Assembly (NCBI GenBank): GCA_964348085.1
Contig: CAYGBI010000001.1
Coordinates: forward strand, 1-64,000
From: VXYL01 sp964348085
Lineage (GTDB): Bacteria > Pseudomonadota > Gammaproteobacteria > Pseudomonadales > Azotimanducaceae
DNA: 64,000 bases
Direction: 5' to 3'
Each line of letters begins with the position of its first letter. Within the stretch, counting starts at the first letter, position 1. Both the position numbers and the translations under genes were made by a program. Shown in pieces: positions 18,172 to 27,710 of this stretch. The notes beneath the pieces were generated by a model. That model was given only the letters and a program-made list of their open reading frames with translations. It did no database searches and was not told the DNA's origin.

Positions 18172-18270
18172 GACGGCATTATGCCCCAGTCACTCGTGGT
18201 CGCTCTGTCCCGACCGTCACTTCGTGGGCGGACATGGGTCGTCGTTGGCGGCCGCTGGCCGCCCGACGCA

Positions 18271-21200
18271 TCACTCGTCTTCGTCCCCAGCCAACGACGC
18301 CCGCAACGCCGCCGCCACATCGCCGGCTTGATCCTTGGCCGAATCCCGTTGTCGCCGACGGCGCGGAATCTTCCGCTCGGACGCGCCTTGCGCTGGCGCT
18401 GCACTGGGCTCGTCGACGACGGGTGCCTGCGCGGGTTCGCCGCGCGGTTCCGAGTCGGCACTGTCGCTGCGCCGCAAACAGGTGAGCAGGTCGACGAAGT
18501 GCCCGTCGCCTTGGTAGTCCTCCGGGTGACAGGTCAGCACGATCACTTGGATATGCTCCGCGGCCTCCGCCAACAAGCCGCGAATCCACGCCATCCGACT
18601 GGCGTCGGACTGGGTCAACTGGTCGTCGAGAATCACGAATGAGCGCAGCGCTTGGGCGATGGCGATGCGCAGCAGCAATGCGATCTGCTCTTGCGTGCCC
18701 ACCGAGAGTTCCTCGAACGGTCGCTCGCTGCCGGCGAGTTCGATGCCGGTCGCGTCGAGCTGCGGGCCGATGGCAAGTTCGCCGTAGCGACCGCCCGTGA
18801 GCTCGGCCATTCGGTCACTGACGGGCGTTACCAGCGCGTTGCCGAGATGCGCCGCGTCTTCCTGTTCGGCTTCCGTCAAGGTCTCCTGCAGCAGTCGCCA
18901 AGCGCCGTACTCCAGTTCCATGTCGCGCTGTCGCTCGTCGAGCGCCTTTATTGCATCGTCGGCCTGTTGAACCTGTTCCTCGATGTATTGGCCGCCCACC
19001 TGTTCGAGCGCCCCTTCGTTGCGCCTGAATTGCGCTTCGAGGGCACGAACGTGCGCCGACGCGTCGTCCGCCGCTCGCGCCAATGCGTCTAGGTCGACCT
19101 CCTCTTCGTCTGGAGCGCCAAGCGCCTCGAGTTTCGCCTGGCACTCGTCCCGTCTCGCCCGCGCACTCTCGATATCCTCGGCGGCGAGGGCGATGCGGAG
19201 TTGCTCCGCCTCGCCTTCGAGCCGGGCCAGACCGGTGGTTGCCGCCGCCAAGCGCTCGCGCTCGGCGCTCAATTTCGCCTTCGCCGCTGATTCCTCGGCC
19301 TCGCGCTCGGCAAGCGTCCGACGCGCCTCCTCCACTTCGGCAGTCGCTTCGGAACGAAGGTCGGCGAGTTCGGCGGCGACGGCCTGCAACTGACGCTCGA
19401 CTTCCTCGCGTTCCGCTTTACGGCTGGCCAGCCGCTGCTGCCATTCCTCTGCGTCCGCCGACCCGGTTTCCTCGCGCAACGCCGCGCACTCCTGCGTCAA
19501 CGTCGCCAGCTCGACCTCGCCGGCCGCCACCTGTTGCTCAAGGGCTCGACTCAAGTCCTGTCGGTTTCGAATCTCGTGCTCGTGCTCGGCGATAGCTGCC
19601 TCGATCACGCTCTCTTCCCGGGGTGGCTCGTCACGTTCGCCGATATAGTCGTCCACGGACAGGCCGTCCTCGAAGTAGCCCGCCACCACGTCTCGGTACC
19701 GGTCACGCTCCGCAGTCGCAGCTACGGCGTCGCGTTCCGTTCGGTCGATGCCTTCGGCGCGGATGCGATGCGCCGAGGCGGCGTTCTCTAGCTCCTCCAC
19801 AGCCTTAAGCCCGGCGGCTGCCCGAACGCGCAGCTCGTCGAGTTCCGCAAGCGAAGCGCATCCGGTGCGAGCGAACACGGCTTGACTCCCCTCGAGCCAA
19901 CGTTGCTCCGCCGCCTGCGCTTCCCGGGCCAAGTCCCGGCCGCCACCGCGCACGCGGAACACGCCCACGCCGGGAAGCGTCAGTTCGAGCTCTCGCTTCG
20001 CTTCTAACTCAACGGCGCGGCCGGCGTCGATGCGCAACTCGCGTCGCTCGCCGTCGACCCGCGCCACCGCGCTCGCATTCCGCTCCAGCGTCAAGTCGAC
20101 CGCCAAGCCGACGGCCAGTCGCTCCTTGGCGACATGCAACTCGGCTTCTCGCTGCTTCAGATGATCGACCTCCGCCGCCGTGGGCGCGCGTAGCGCCTCG
20201 GTTTCTTGCCGCTTGACCGCCGCCTCTCGCTCGCAGGCCTCGGCCTGCGCCAGTTGCGCACGCATCTCTTCCAAGTCCGCTTGCAGCCGCGTCAATGTCG
20301 CCGAGGCGGTCAGATAGCGAGCGCAGTCCCGCTCCAACGCCAATTCCTCGAGTTCCTCTTCGTCCGCCTCCGTGGCGTCGGCGGCTTGCCGCAGAAGCGC
20401 GCGCCGCTCCTCGAGCTTGCCGTTTCGCGCCTCGATTTCCGCTTCCCGGGTCGCAATGGCGTCTAACGCCTCAAGCCGGCGACGCGCCGTGGAAATGTCC
20501 TCGTCGAGATCCTTGCGCTTGCTTTCCACCGCAAGGCGGCGGTTCTCCGCCTCCTGCTCGCGCAGCCGGCGCTGCTGCTCGCCGCCGCCGTCCTCTAGTA
20601 GCCGGACCTGCTCGCGCGCCGCGGCTACTTGCGGCGTCAGTTCGGCAAGCGCGCCCTCCAAGTCCCGGCAGCCGGTCTGGAGCTCCGCAACCGCCGCTTT
20701 GTCCTTCGTCTCCTCATCGACTTTGGCCGCTAAGGCCGCAGCCAGCCCCGCCATGCGTTCGAACTCCCGCACCGCTTCGGCGAGCGCCTCCTCAGCCGCA
20801 CCATAGGCCTGTCGGCGGGCCGCGGCTTCCCGAGCCTTGGCCAATGCGGCATCGTTCGCTTCCTGCTCCGCCTTTGCCGCCAGAAGCTGATCGTGCAGCT
20901 CGGCAACGCGCTCGCTCGCGGCTTGGCTTTCGGCGAGTTGCTGCTGCGCGTTTCGGCGCCCCGCTTCGGCGACGTTGCGCTCGTCGCGCAGTTGGGTCCA
21001 CGGCGATGTCCTCCCGCTACGACGCCGGCCGTTGGCGGTATACGCCTCGCTCACCTTCTCCTGCACAGTGGCGAGCACCGCCTTGAAGCGCGGATCCTCC
21101 GCCAAAGCCTGCAGCGCTTCGCTGAGGCGATCACGCCCGGAGTCGTGCGGATCGTCGGCCAGACCCCGGCCGAGAATCTCGACCACTTGACTCTGCTCGC

Positions 21201-21648
21201 CCAAGAGGGCGGTAGTGATGAACGACTTCGGGATGCCGCGTTTGCCGCCTTTCCCGCCCGGCGGCGCGATGCCCCACCGAAGGATGTCGCGCAGCGCGCC
21301 CTCGACGGCCCGCCCCTCGCCTTCCTTTGCGAACGCCCGCCCGTCGCGAGAAAACTCAAGGGTAGCCTTGCCGCCGCTTGTCGCGAAGCGCTTGACCACC
21401 CGCCAAATGCGCTGCGGTTCCTGCTCGAAAGTGAGCTCCACGGTGGCGGGCTCGCCGGAGTGCCAGTCGCGCAAACTCTCGGCCGCGGTGGACGTCGACT
21501 GTACGAGCAGGGCGGCGCGCACCGCCTTGGCGAGACTCGACTTGCCGAGTTCATTGGGGCCGTGCAAGACATTGAGGCCCGCCGCCAAGTCGATACCGGC
21601 GGCTTGGATGCCCGCGCAGTGGGTCACCTCCAAGCGGCGAATCCACAT
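18271..21648 (-). CDS. SMC/Rad50-like ATPase (SbcC/YhaN-like)
   Basis: 1125-residue ABC-type ATPase with a long coiled coil. The N-terminal head has Walker A GPNELGKSS (30-38) and a Q-loop-like region with GEQSQVVEIL. About 750 residues of heptad-rich Glu/Ala/Arg sequence follow. The C-terminal head has signature LSVGTQEQI and Walker B FVILDDQL (about 975-1015), then VIVLTCHPEDYQG. A basic Pro/Ala tail ends the protein. I see no CxxC zinc hook in the coiled coil, unlike canonical SbcC/Rad50. The ATG at 21648 is used; a TTG at 21654 would overlap the upstream nuclease stop. Partner of the SbcD-like nuclease. Confidence 0.88.
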   Translation of the reverse strand: MWIRRLEVTHCAGIQAAGIDLAAGLNVLHGPNELGKSSLAKAVRAALLVQSTSTAAESLRDWHSGEPATVELTFEQEPQRIWRVVKRFATSGGKATLEFSRDGRAFAKEGEGRAVEGALRDILRWGIAPPGGKGGKRGIPKSFITTALLGEQSQVVEILGRGLADDPHDSGRDRLSEALQALAEDPRFKAVLATVQEKVSEAYTANGRRRSGRTSPWTQLRDERNVAEAGRRNAQQQLAESQAASERVAELHDQLLAAKAEQEANDAALAKAREAAARRQAYGAAEEALAEAVREFERMAGLAAALAAKVDEETKDKAAVAELQTGCRDLEGALAELTPQVAAAREQVRLLEDGGGEQQRRLREQEAENRRLAVESKRKDLDEDISTARRRLEALDAIATREAEIEARNGKLEERRALLRQAADATEADEEELEELALERDCARYLTASATLTRLQADLEEMRAQLAQAEACEREAAVKRQETEALRAPTAAEVDHLKQREAELHVAKERLAVGLAVDLTLERNASAVARVDGERRELRIDAGRAVELEAKRELELTLPGVGVFRVRGGGRDLAREAQAAEQRWLEGSQAVFARTGCASLAELDELRVRAAAGLKAVEELENAASAHRIRAEGIDRTERDAVAATAERDRYRDVVAGYFEDGLSVDDYIGERDEPPREESVIEAAIAEHEHEIRNRQDLSRALEQQVAAGEVELATLTQECAALREETGSADAEEWQQRLASRKAEREEVERQLQAVAAELADLRSEATAEVEEARRTLAEREAEESAAKAKLSAERERLAAATTGLARLEGEAEQLRIALAAEDIESARARRDECQAKLEALGAPDEEEVDLDALARAADDASAHVRALEAQFRRNEGALEQVGGQYIEEQVQQADDAIKALDERQRDMELEYGAWRLLQETLTEAEQEDAAHLGNALVTPVSDRMAELTGGRYGELAIGPQLDATGIELAGSERPFEELSVGTQEQIALLLRIAIAQALRSFVILDDQLTQSDASRMAWIRGLLAEAAEHIQVIVLTCHPEDYQGDGHFVDLLTCLRRSDSADSEPRGEPAQAPVVDEPSAAPAQGASERKIPRRRRQRDSAKDQAGDVAAALRASLAGDEDE

Positions 21649-21650
21649 GC

Positions 21651-22823
21651 TCAAGAGGCCGCTCGCAGCAACTGATAGAGATTGCGCAAGGCGCGTTCCG
21701 CGTGTTCAGGCGCGGTCTCGGTTTGCGCCCGCAAGCGTTCCACCGTACGACGCAGCACCGGCGGCAACTCGCTGTCGAACTCGATCGGCGCATCCCGAGC
21801 CAAGCGCAACGCCTTGCGATCCACCTGCAACACGCCGACTTTCGGCGTTGCCGCCTCAGAGCCGCGCAGTTCGCGCAACAGCCGTTCCGCTTCGTCGTAC
21901 TCGGCCATCGGCAGCGCCATATCGAGGGTGAGGCGCAGCACCGTTTTGCGCAGCTTCGGGTCCGTCGCCAGCATCCGCAGCTCGTCCATGCCGCGGCACG
22001 TCTGCTCGCGCCAAGTCCACGTGCCGACGGCCTCCGACATCACCAAGGCGCGGCGCCGGCGATCGAGCGGAAAGAACACGATGGCCACGTTGCCGGTGTC
22101 CCGCTCGCCGAAGTTGGTGGCCTCCGGAGCGCCCGGATAGATGGTCGGCGCCCGCGCTTGGGGCTCCACATCGCGAAAAGCATGCGTATCGCCGATGGCG
22201 AGGTAGTCGAGGCCGCGCTCGTCGGCGCTGCCCCGGGCGATGGGAAAGTTGGTTTGGTGGCCTTCGATGTCGAAGGTTTGACCATGCACCAGGCCGATGC
22301 GGATGCGGGTGTCGCCGGCTTCGCGCCGGGGCAACCCGGCCGCCAAGTCGCTCTGCCCAGCGTGCGACGTGCAGGGGTTCGCCACCACCACCGCGTTGTC
22401 GCCGAGTGGCAGTTGCCAGCCGGGCGCGTCCACCACATGCACATAGCTCGGCAAGCCGGCGCGGAAGGCGCTGCCCGCATCGTAGATGGAGCGCGGCGTC
22501 AATGGATCGTGGTTGCCGGGCAGCAGCACCACCGGACGGCGCCAGTTTCGGCGCTTGAACTCCTGCTGCAAGCCACCCCACCACTGTTCCTCCGGCGCCG
22601 GGCCGTCGAACAAGTCGCCGGCGCAGAGCACCGCGTCCACGCGACGGCTCTCCGCCAAGTCCAAGATGCGGCTGATCACTTCCAAGCGGGCGCGGGTCAG
22701 GCGTAGTTCCTGCTCGCGCTCGAACGCAGGAAAGCGACGGCCCAAGTGCCAGTCCGCCGTATGCAGCAGTTTCAGCGCCACTTCGTCCTCCTCGGCTTCG
22801 CTCGCACCAGCCACGCCAATCAT
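21651..22823 (-). CDS. SbcD/Mre11-like metallophosphoesterase nuclease
   Basis: 390-residue calcineurin-like phosphoesterase of the DNA exonuclease type. Metal-site motifs in order are HTADWHLGRR, CAGDLFDG, LLPGNHDP, IGLVHGQ and AIGDTHAF. A C-terminal region of about 130 residues likely docks on the SMC-like head. The ATG at 22823 overlaps the stop of the upstream helicase as ATGA; a GTG at the VALKLLHTADWH start is an alternative. The downstream SMC-like gene begins within 6 bases. Tight spacing supports a Mre11-Rad50-like complex made from one transcript. Confidence 0.9.
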   Translation of the reverse strand: MIGVAGASEAEEDEVALKLLHTADWHLGRRFPAFEREQELRLTRARLEVISRILDLAESRRVDAVLCAGDLFDGPAPEEQWWGGLQQEFKRRNWRRPVVLLPGNHDPLTPRSIYDAGSAFRAGLPSYVHVVDAPGWQLPLGDNAVVVANPCTSHAGQSDLAAGLPRREAGDTRIRIGLVHGQTFDIEGHQTNFPIARGSADERGLDYLAIGDTHAFRDVEPQARAPTIYPGAPEATNFGERDTGNVAIVFFPLDRRRRALVMSEAVGTWTWREQTCRGMDELRMLATDPKLRKTVLRLTLDMALPMAEYDEAERLLRELRGSEAATPKVGVLQVDRKALRLARDAPIEFDSELPPVLRRTVERLRAQTETAPEHAERALRNLYQLLRAAS

Positions 22824-25786
22824 GCGATGACGAACTCCGCCGACAGCAGCCGCTCGCCCTGGGGCTGGGCGTAGCGGCGTTGATGGGCGTGTGTTCGCCA
22901 CCGCTGGTAGATTTCGTCGTCACGGCTCACGAGCTGATCGATTTGCTCACCTAGCGTTGCGATCCGCGTCTCTAGATCGCTTACCCGCGCCCGGGCACGT
23001 TCCCGGTGGTCCGCGCCGAGCGCACGCTCCCGGTCCCGCTCGGCGGTGGTAAGCCGTTTCTCCAACCTCTCGCGCTCACGCCGCCGCACCAAGACGCGAT
23101 CCGCCATATATTGGTCGAGCTGATCCATGGCACGCTCGAAACCCGCTTGGTTGGCGCCGGCGACGCCGCACTGATCCAAGAACAACTCCTCGTCCACCAC
23201 TTCGTCGAGTTGCTCGACGGTGACGGCGAGCGGCGGTTGCAGGCGCGGGATGTCCGTACACGGCTGTTTGAGGAGGTCCAGCGCGGCTTCGGCCGGGCGC
23301 AGCACGTCCGCATTCTCGAACACCGCCGTGACGCACAGACGTTCCTCGCGCTCGAAGCCTTCGTGCGCCACTCTAGTGAGCGCCAAGCGGCCGCGCGCGC
23401 CGCGGCGCTCGCGCAACGCCACCGGCGCGTCGGCAGCAAGATCGAAGCGCACGCGGAACGTCCCGCAGCCGGCGGCGCGCGCCTCGTCGACCGCCGCCAC
23501 GATCAGCGGATGACCCAAATGCAGTTGCTCGACGTCCGGCATCCCGTTGGCGGCGCCCAATACGAGGGAAACACCATCGGCCACACTGGCCGGCAGTCGC
23601 CGCGAGGCGCTGACGTGCAGTATCCGGCGGCCGGCCCGCTCCGCCCTTCCCCAAGCCACGCCGGCAGCGTCGAGATAGGCCGTGAGCACGCCTTCGAGAT
23701 GCGCATCGAGTTCCGCCAGCGCGGGTGTCAGCTCCGATTTGATGCGACCGAAGACTTCGCGTACAGATTCGTCGAGGCGCTGCTCGATCAGGCCGACCGT
23801 GTGCCGGCGCACATCATCGAGCTGGTTGCGTCGCTCCTGCAAGTCGTCTCGGAGCCGCCGCAGTTCCTCCTCCACTTCCCGCACCGAACGTGCTCGGTCC
23901 CAAATACGACGCATTTGTGCCTCGAAATCCGGGCCAAGCGCCGACGCGAGTTCGTCGGAGCGGTCCGAACGCGGCGAATGCAGCACGACGTCGGACATGT
24001 CGAGCACTTGGCCGAAGAGATCCAGCTTGGTGCTCAAGATGTCGAACGTGAGCCGCTGCGCTTCGTTGTCCTTGGCGAGAAAGTTGATCACCGTGACATC
24101 GCGTTGCTGACCGTAGCGATGGCAGCGGCCGATGCGCTGCTCAATGCGTTGCGGGTTCCAAGGCAGATCGTAGTTGACGACCGTGTCGCAGAATTGCAGG
24201 TTCAATCCCTTGGCGCCGGCCTCGGAGGCGATAAACACCGCCGAGCGGGTGCGGAACTCATGCACCAGGGCTTGGCGCACCGACACCGCCGGGCTCGGGC
24301 GCAAGCGCTCGGGCAGTTTTTCCCCCACCTCTTCTCGCCACACGGCGAGCGCTTCGGCGGCGCGTTCCGAGGCGTTTTCGCCGCGAAACAGCGTGATGTC
24401 GCTGTCGGCGAGCTCGGTCTGCTCCAACAGCAAGTCGCGCAGATAATCCTGCGTGGTGAGCGATTCGGTGAAGACGACGACCTTGCGCTGCGCTTTGGGG
24501 CGGGCCATGACCAAGCGCACGGCTTTGACCAAGCTCGCCGCCTTGCCGTCGTGCGGCAACGCCCGGGCGCGGCGGACGAACGACTCGACGCGGGCGAGTT
24601 CGGCCGCTATGCCGTCTTCATCCCCCGGTCCTCCCGGTCCGCCATCCGCCGAAACGCGCACGGGCGTCAGGTTCTCGTCCGTCGGATCATCCTCCAAGTC
24701 CGCGTAGTCCGTGGTGTCCCCTGCCGCGGCTGTGCCGGCCAACAAGCCTTCTAGGCGCTCGGCGACGCGGTCGAGGCTTGCCGCAAGCGCCGCCGTGGAC
24801 GACGCCATCCTGCGCCGGAAGCCGAGCATCAAGAGCTGTCGGGAACTCCCCGGGAAAGCGTACAGCTCCGGTTCGAGCAGGTAATCCGTCACGTCGTCGT
24901 AAAGCGCTCGCTCCTCTTGGCTCATGGCGTACTCGAACAACCGCGCACGACGCCCGACGAAGGGTCTGTCCAAAAACTCCTGCGCTTGGCGGCGTAGCGT
25001 ACGCTTGACGACGGTGGCCAACCGGTTGCGCAACTCATCCGCTTGCTCGGCGGCGACCCGGCGACCGTCGCCATCTTTGCAGAACACATTCTCGAACACC
25101 GGCTTGTCGCCCAAAAGCGTGCCGGTGGGATCGACGTACTGCACCAAGCCCCATAGTTCAGCCAGCGAGTTCTGGATCGGCGTCGCCGTCAACAGCAGCA
25201 CCGGGGATGCGCCGATGATCTTGAGCACGCGGTGGGCGGTGCGCGCGTGGCGGCTGTTGTCGTCGTACACGCCGTGCCGGTCGAAGCGACGGTGCAGGCC
25301 GGCGAATACTTCGTGCGCCTCGTCGATCAGGCACAGATCGAACGGCGGCGACTCCACGAGCCGTTTGAACCCCGCGTTGCCGCCGGCGTACTCGCGACCG
25401 GCCAAGAACACGCCGGCGGCGTCGATATCGGTGTTGGCGTCGGCAACCTCGACCGCGTGGATGGCGAAGAGATCGCGCAACTCGGTCTGCCATTGCCCAA
25501 GGAGCGGGCGCGGCAGCACGATCAACACGCGGCTGAAGCCTTCGGCAAGCAGTTGCGCGATGACCAGCCCCGCCTCGATGGTTTTGCCGAGCCCCACCTC
25601 GTCCGCGAGGATGCAGCCTCCCTCGGGAATGCGCCGCAAAGCGAACATCACGGCGTCGATCTGGTGCGGATTGGGGTCCACCCGCCCTCGGCGTTGCGAC
25701 GCCACCTGTCGACGGCGCTCGCTCGCCCGCCGACGGCGCACCAGTTCCTCCGCGTAGTAGCGACGATGTATCGGGTGGGCAGCCAT
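22820..25786 (-). CDS. SNF2/RapA-like helicase with coiled-coil C-terminal region
   Basis: 988-residue SNF2-family ATPase. Motifs are DEVGLGKTIEAG (Walker A), LCLIDEAHEVF (DEAH), LLLTATPIQNS (motif III), VVFTESLTTQDYL, and EAGAKGLNLQFCD followed by QRIEQRIGRCHRYGQ (motifs V-VI). The remaining 350 residues are rich in charged helices (EVEEELRRLRDDLQERRNQL and a second stretch near the end). It resembles RapA/HepA more than chromatin remodellers. The ATG at 25786 precedes HPIHRRYYAEEL. It is the first of four co-directional DNA-processing genes and overlaps the SbcD-like gene by 4 bases. Likely a duplex translocase feeding the nuclease. Confidence 0.88.
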   Translation of the reverse strand: MAAHPIHRRYYAEELVRRRRASERRRQVASQRRGRVDPNPHQIDAVMFALRRIPEGGCILADEVGLGKTIEAGLVIAQLLAEGFSRVLIVLPRPLLGQWQTELRDLFAIHAVEVADANTDIDAAGVFLAGREYAGGNAGFKRLVESPPFDLCLIDEAHEVFAGLHRRFDRHGVYDDNSRHARTAHRVLKIIGASPVLLLTATPIQNSLAELWGLVQYVDPTGTLLGDKPVFENVFCKDGDGRRVAAEQADELRNRLATVVKRTLRRQAQEFLDRPFVGRRARLFEYAMSQEERALYDDVTDYLLEPELYAFPGSSRQLLMLGFRRRMASSTAALAASLDRVAERLEGLLAGTAAAGDTTDYADLEDDPTDENLTPVRVSADGGPGGPGDEDGIAAELARVESFVRRARALPHDGKAASLVKAVRLVMARPKAQRKVVVFTESLTTQDYLRDLLLEQTELADSDITLFRGENASERAAEALAVWREEVGEKLPERLRPSPAVSVRQALVHEFRTRSAVFIASEAGAKGLNLQFCDTVVNYDLPWNPQRIEQRIGRCHRYGQQRDVTVINFLAKDNEAQRLTFDILSTKLDLFGQVLDMSDVVLHSPRSDRSDELASALGPDFEAQMRRIWDRARSVREVEEELRRLRDDLQERRNQLDDVRRHTVGLIEQRLDESVREVFGRIKSELTPALAELDAHLEGVLTAYLDAAGVAWGRAERAGRRILHVSASRRLPASVADGVSLVLGAANGMPDVEQLHLGHPLIVAAVDEARAAGCGTFRVRFDLAADAPVALRERRGARGRLALTRVAHEGFEREERLCVTAVFENADVLRPAEAALDLLKQPCTDIPRLQPPLAVTVEQLDEVVDEELFLDQCGVAGANQAGFERAMDQLDQYMADRVLVRRRERERLEKRLTTAERDRERALGADHRERARARVSDLETRIATLGEQIDQLVSRDDEIYQRWRTHAHQRRYAQPQGERLLSAEFVIA

Positions 25787-25828
25787 AACGCTACGCGGCG
25801 CGACTCGGGCGGCGGCAGCCAAGCGCTG

Positions 25829-26947
25829 TCAACAAGACGCGCTCTCCGCCAACTCGATGACCACCGGCGCGACGCCGACCGCCATCACGCCCAAGTCGTA
25901 GCGGACTGCGTCGGCGAGCGTGTAGCGGCCCGGGTTGGTATGCGGGATGTCCTCGCTCAAGTGATGCACCGATACGCGATGCGGCCCACCAACCACGCCG
26001 TGCGAAGCCGGAATCTCGAACGCGCCCGCGCTGTTTCGCCAAACCCGCGCTCGCGCCGGCGGCGCGTTCTCGTCAAGCGGGTCGAACGACACCCACGCCA
26101 TGCCCATCGGTTCGCCCCGCAACATCACGCTGCCGGTGACCGCTTGGCGCGGCTTGCCGGTGAGTAGCCCCGTGCGCCGCAGCCAGTTGCGGAGCAACAC
26201 CGGCCAGCCAGCGAAATCGGCGTCGCCCACGCCCAACCCCATGCCGTGCTCACCGTAGCCGAAGATGTGCAGCTCGGCCGGCACGCCGGCGCACAGCAAG
26301 GCATCGTAGAACAAGGTGGACTGCGAAGCCGGAACGATGGCGTCCTCGTGGCTGTGGACTAGGAACGTCGGCGGGGTGTGGGCATCGACGCGGGTGTCGG
26401 CTGGCGTGTATTCGTCGGCCTTGCGACCCCGGGCGATGCCGTTGGTGACCGCGTAGACGGGCACGAGGAAGCCCGGCCGGCTGGACACGCGCTCTACCGC
26501 ATCCGCCGCTGTGGCCACCCCCTCGTCCCAATTCGTGCCGACGGCGACGGTGAGGTGACCGCCGGCGGAGAAACCCAACATGCCGACGCGGGCCGCGTCC
26601 ACGCCGAACTCGGCGGCGCGATGCCGCACCAGTCGCACCGCTCTCAATCCGTCCAAGAGCGACACCGACGAGGGGTAGCGCTCCCCCACCCGATAGCGCA
26701 GCACGAACGCCGCGATGCCTTGGCGATTCAGCCAACGCGCCACCTGCAGACCTTCGTGGTCTGCGGCGAGAATGCGATAGCCGCCGCCGGGGGCGACGAT
26801 GACGCCCGTGCCGGTCGCCCGCTCGGTCGCCGGCAGGTGGACGGTGAGCCTCGGGCGGTCGACGTCCAAGTCGCCGAGCGCCCCCGGAGCCCCTTCCGGC
26901 CACAGGGGAATGGCGTCCAAATCAGCCAATGGTGGTAGCGCCGCCAT
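25829..26947 (-). CDS. Alpha/beta-hydrolase esterase with C-terminal beta domain
   Basis: 372-residue BD-FAE/acetyl-esterase type hydrolase. The oxyanion segment is VIVAPGGGY, the nucleophile elbow MLGFSAGGHL, the acid lies in SHEDAIVP, and the histidine in GYGEHGMG. An extra 100 residues after the hydrolase domain look like a small beta sandwich (VTGSVMLRGEPMGMAWVSFD). It overlaps the upstream SDR gene by 26 bases and is third in the symporter-SDR-hydrolase operon. A scavenging role for an esterified substrate is inference. Confidence 0.85.
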   Translation of the reverse strand: MAALPPLADLDAIPLWPEGAPGALGDLDVDRPRLTVHLPATERATGTGVIVAPGGGYRILAADHEGLQVARWLNRQGIAAFVLRYRVGERYPSSVSLLDGLRAVRLVRHRAAEFGVDAARVGMLGFSAGGHLTVAVGTNWDEGVATAADAVERVSSRPGFLVPVYAVTNGIARGRKADEYTPADTRVDAHTPPTFLVHSHEDAIVPASQSTLFYDALLCAGVPAELHIFGYGEHGMGLGVGDADFAGWPVLLRNWLRRTGLLTGKPRQAVTGSVMLRGEPMGMAWVSFDPLDENAPPARARVWRNSAGAFEIPASHGVVGGPHRVSVHHLSEDIPHTNPGRYTLADAVRYDLGVMAVGVAPVVIELAESASC

Positions 26948-27710
26948 CGCAGGGAATGGTCTGGCCGGTGAGATAGGAACCGGCTCTCGAGGACAGGAAG
27001 ATGGTGAGCCCGGCGGCGTCCTCCATGCGTCCCCAGCGTTTCATGGGGAAGCTCGCGGTGACCTGACGGTCTTGTTCCTCTGTGGCGTAGAGCGGCGCGG
27101 TCATCTTCGACTTGAAAGGCCCCGGCGCAATGACATTGACGTTGATGTGATCCGCCATCAAGTCGCGCGCCAATTGGGCCGAAAGCTGGCCGAGGCCGGC
27201 TTTGGCGGCGACGTAGGAGTAATTCATGAGGCCGCTCGGACGGATGCCGTTCACCGAAGAGATGTTGACGATGGAGGCTCTCTCCTCGGCACTCGCGGCC
27301 GCGCGAATCTGCGGCAGCAGCTTCTGGGTGAGGAAGAACGGGCTCTTCACATCGAGATCCACGACGCGGTCCCACGCTTTCTCGGTGAACTCGTCAATGG
27401 GCAAGCTCCAAGTCAGGCCGGCGTTGTTGACGAGGATGTCGAGGGTCTTTTCCCGCTCCTGAAACGCCTTGGCGAGGGCTTCGCAACCGGCCACATCGCG
27501 CAGGTCGCCGGGAATGGCGACGCAGTGGCCCAGCTCGCCAAGGCTGCGTTCGGTCTCCCGACAGGCATCGAGCTTGCGCGAGGAAACGTACACCCGCGCC
27601 CCGGCGCGCACCAGCCCTTCCGCGATCATGTAACCGATTCCGCGCGTGCCGCCGGTGACCAGCGCCACCTTGTCGCGCACGCCGAACAAGCGCTCGTAGA
27701 AGTCGCTCAC
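26922..27710 (-). CDS. Short-chain dehydrogenase/reductase
   Basis: 262-residue NAD(P)-dependent SDR. The glycine motif is TGGTRGIG, NNAG is present, and the catalytic residues are the Ser in IVNISSVNG and YSYVAAKAG (Y..K). PCDGGATTIG ends the protein. The GTG start at 27710 overlaps the TGA of the symporter gene as GTGA and gives a normal N terminus (VSDFYERLFGVRDKVALVTG). The frame remains open far upstream, but that part is antisense-like shadow of the symporter gene. Middle gene of a three-gene operon. Confidence 0.92.
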   Translation of the reverse strand: MSDFYERLFGVRDKVALVTGGTRGIGYMIAEGLVRAGARVYVSSRKLDACRETERSLGELGHCVAIPGDLRDVAGCEALAKAFQEREKTLDILVNNAGLTWSLPIDEFTEKAWDRVVDLDVKSPFFLTQKLLPQIRAAASAEERASIVNISSVNGIRPSGLMNYSYVAAKAGLGQLSAQLARDLMADHINVNVIAPGPFKSKMTAPLYATEEQDRQVTASFPMKRWGRMEDAAGLTIFLSSRAGSYLTGQTIPCDGGATTIG

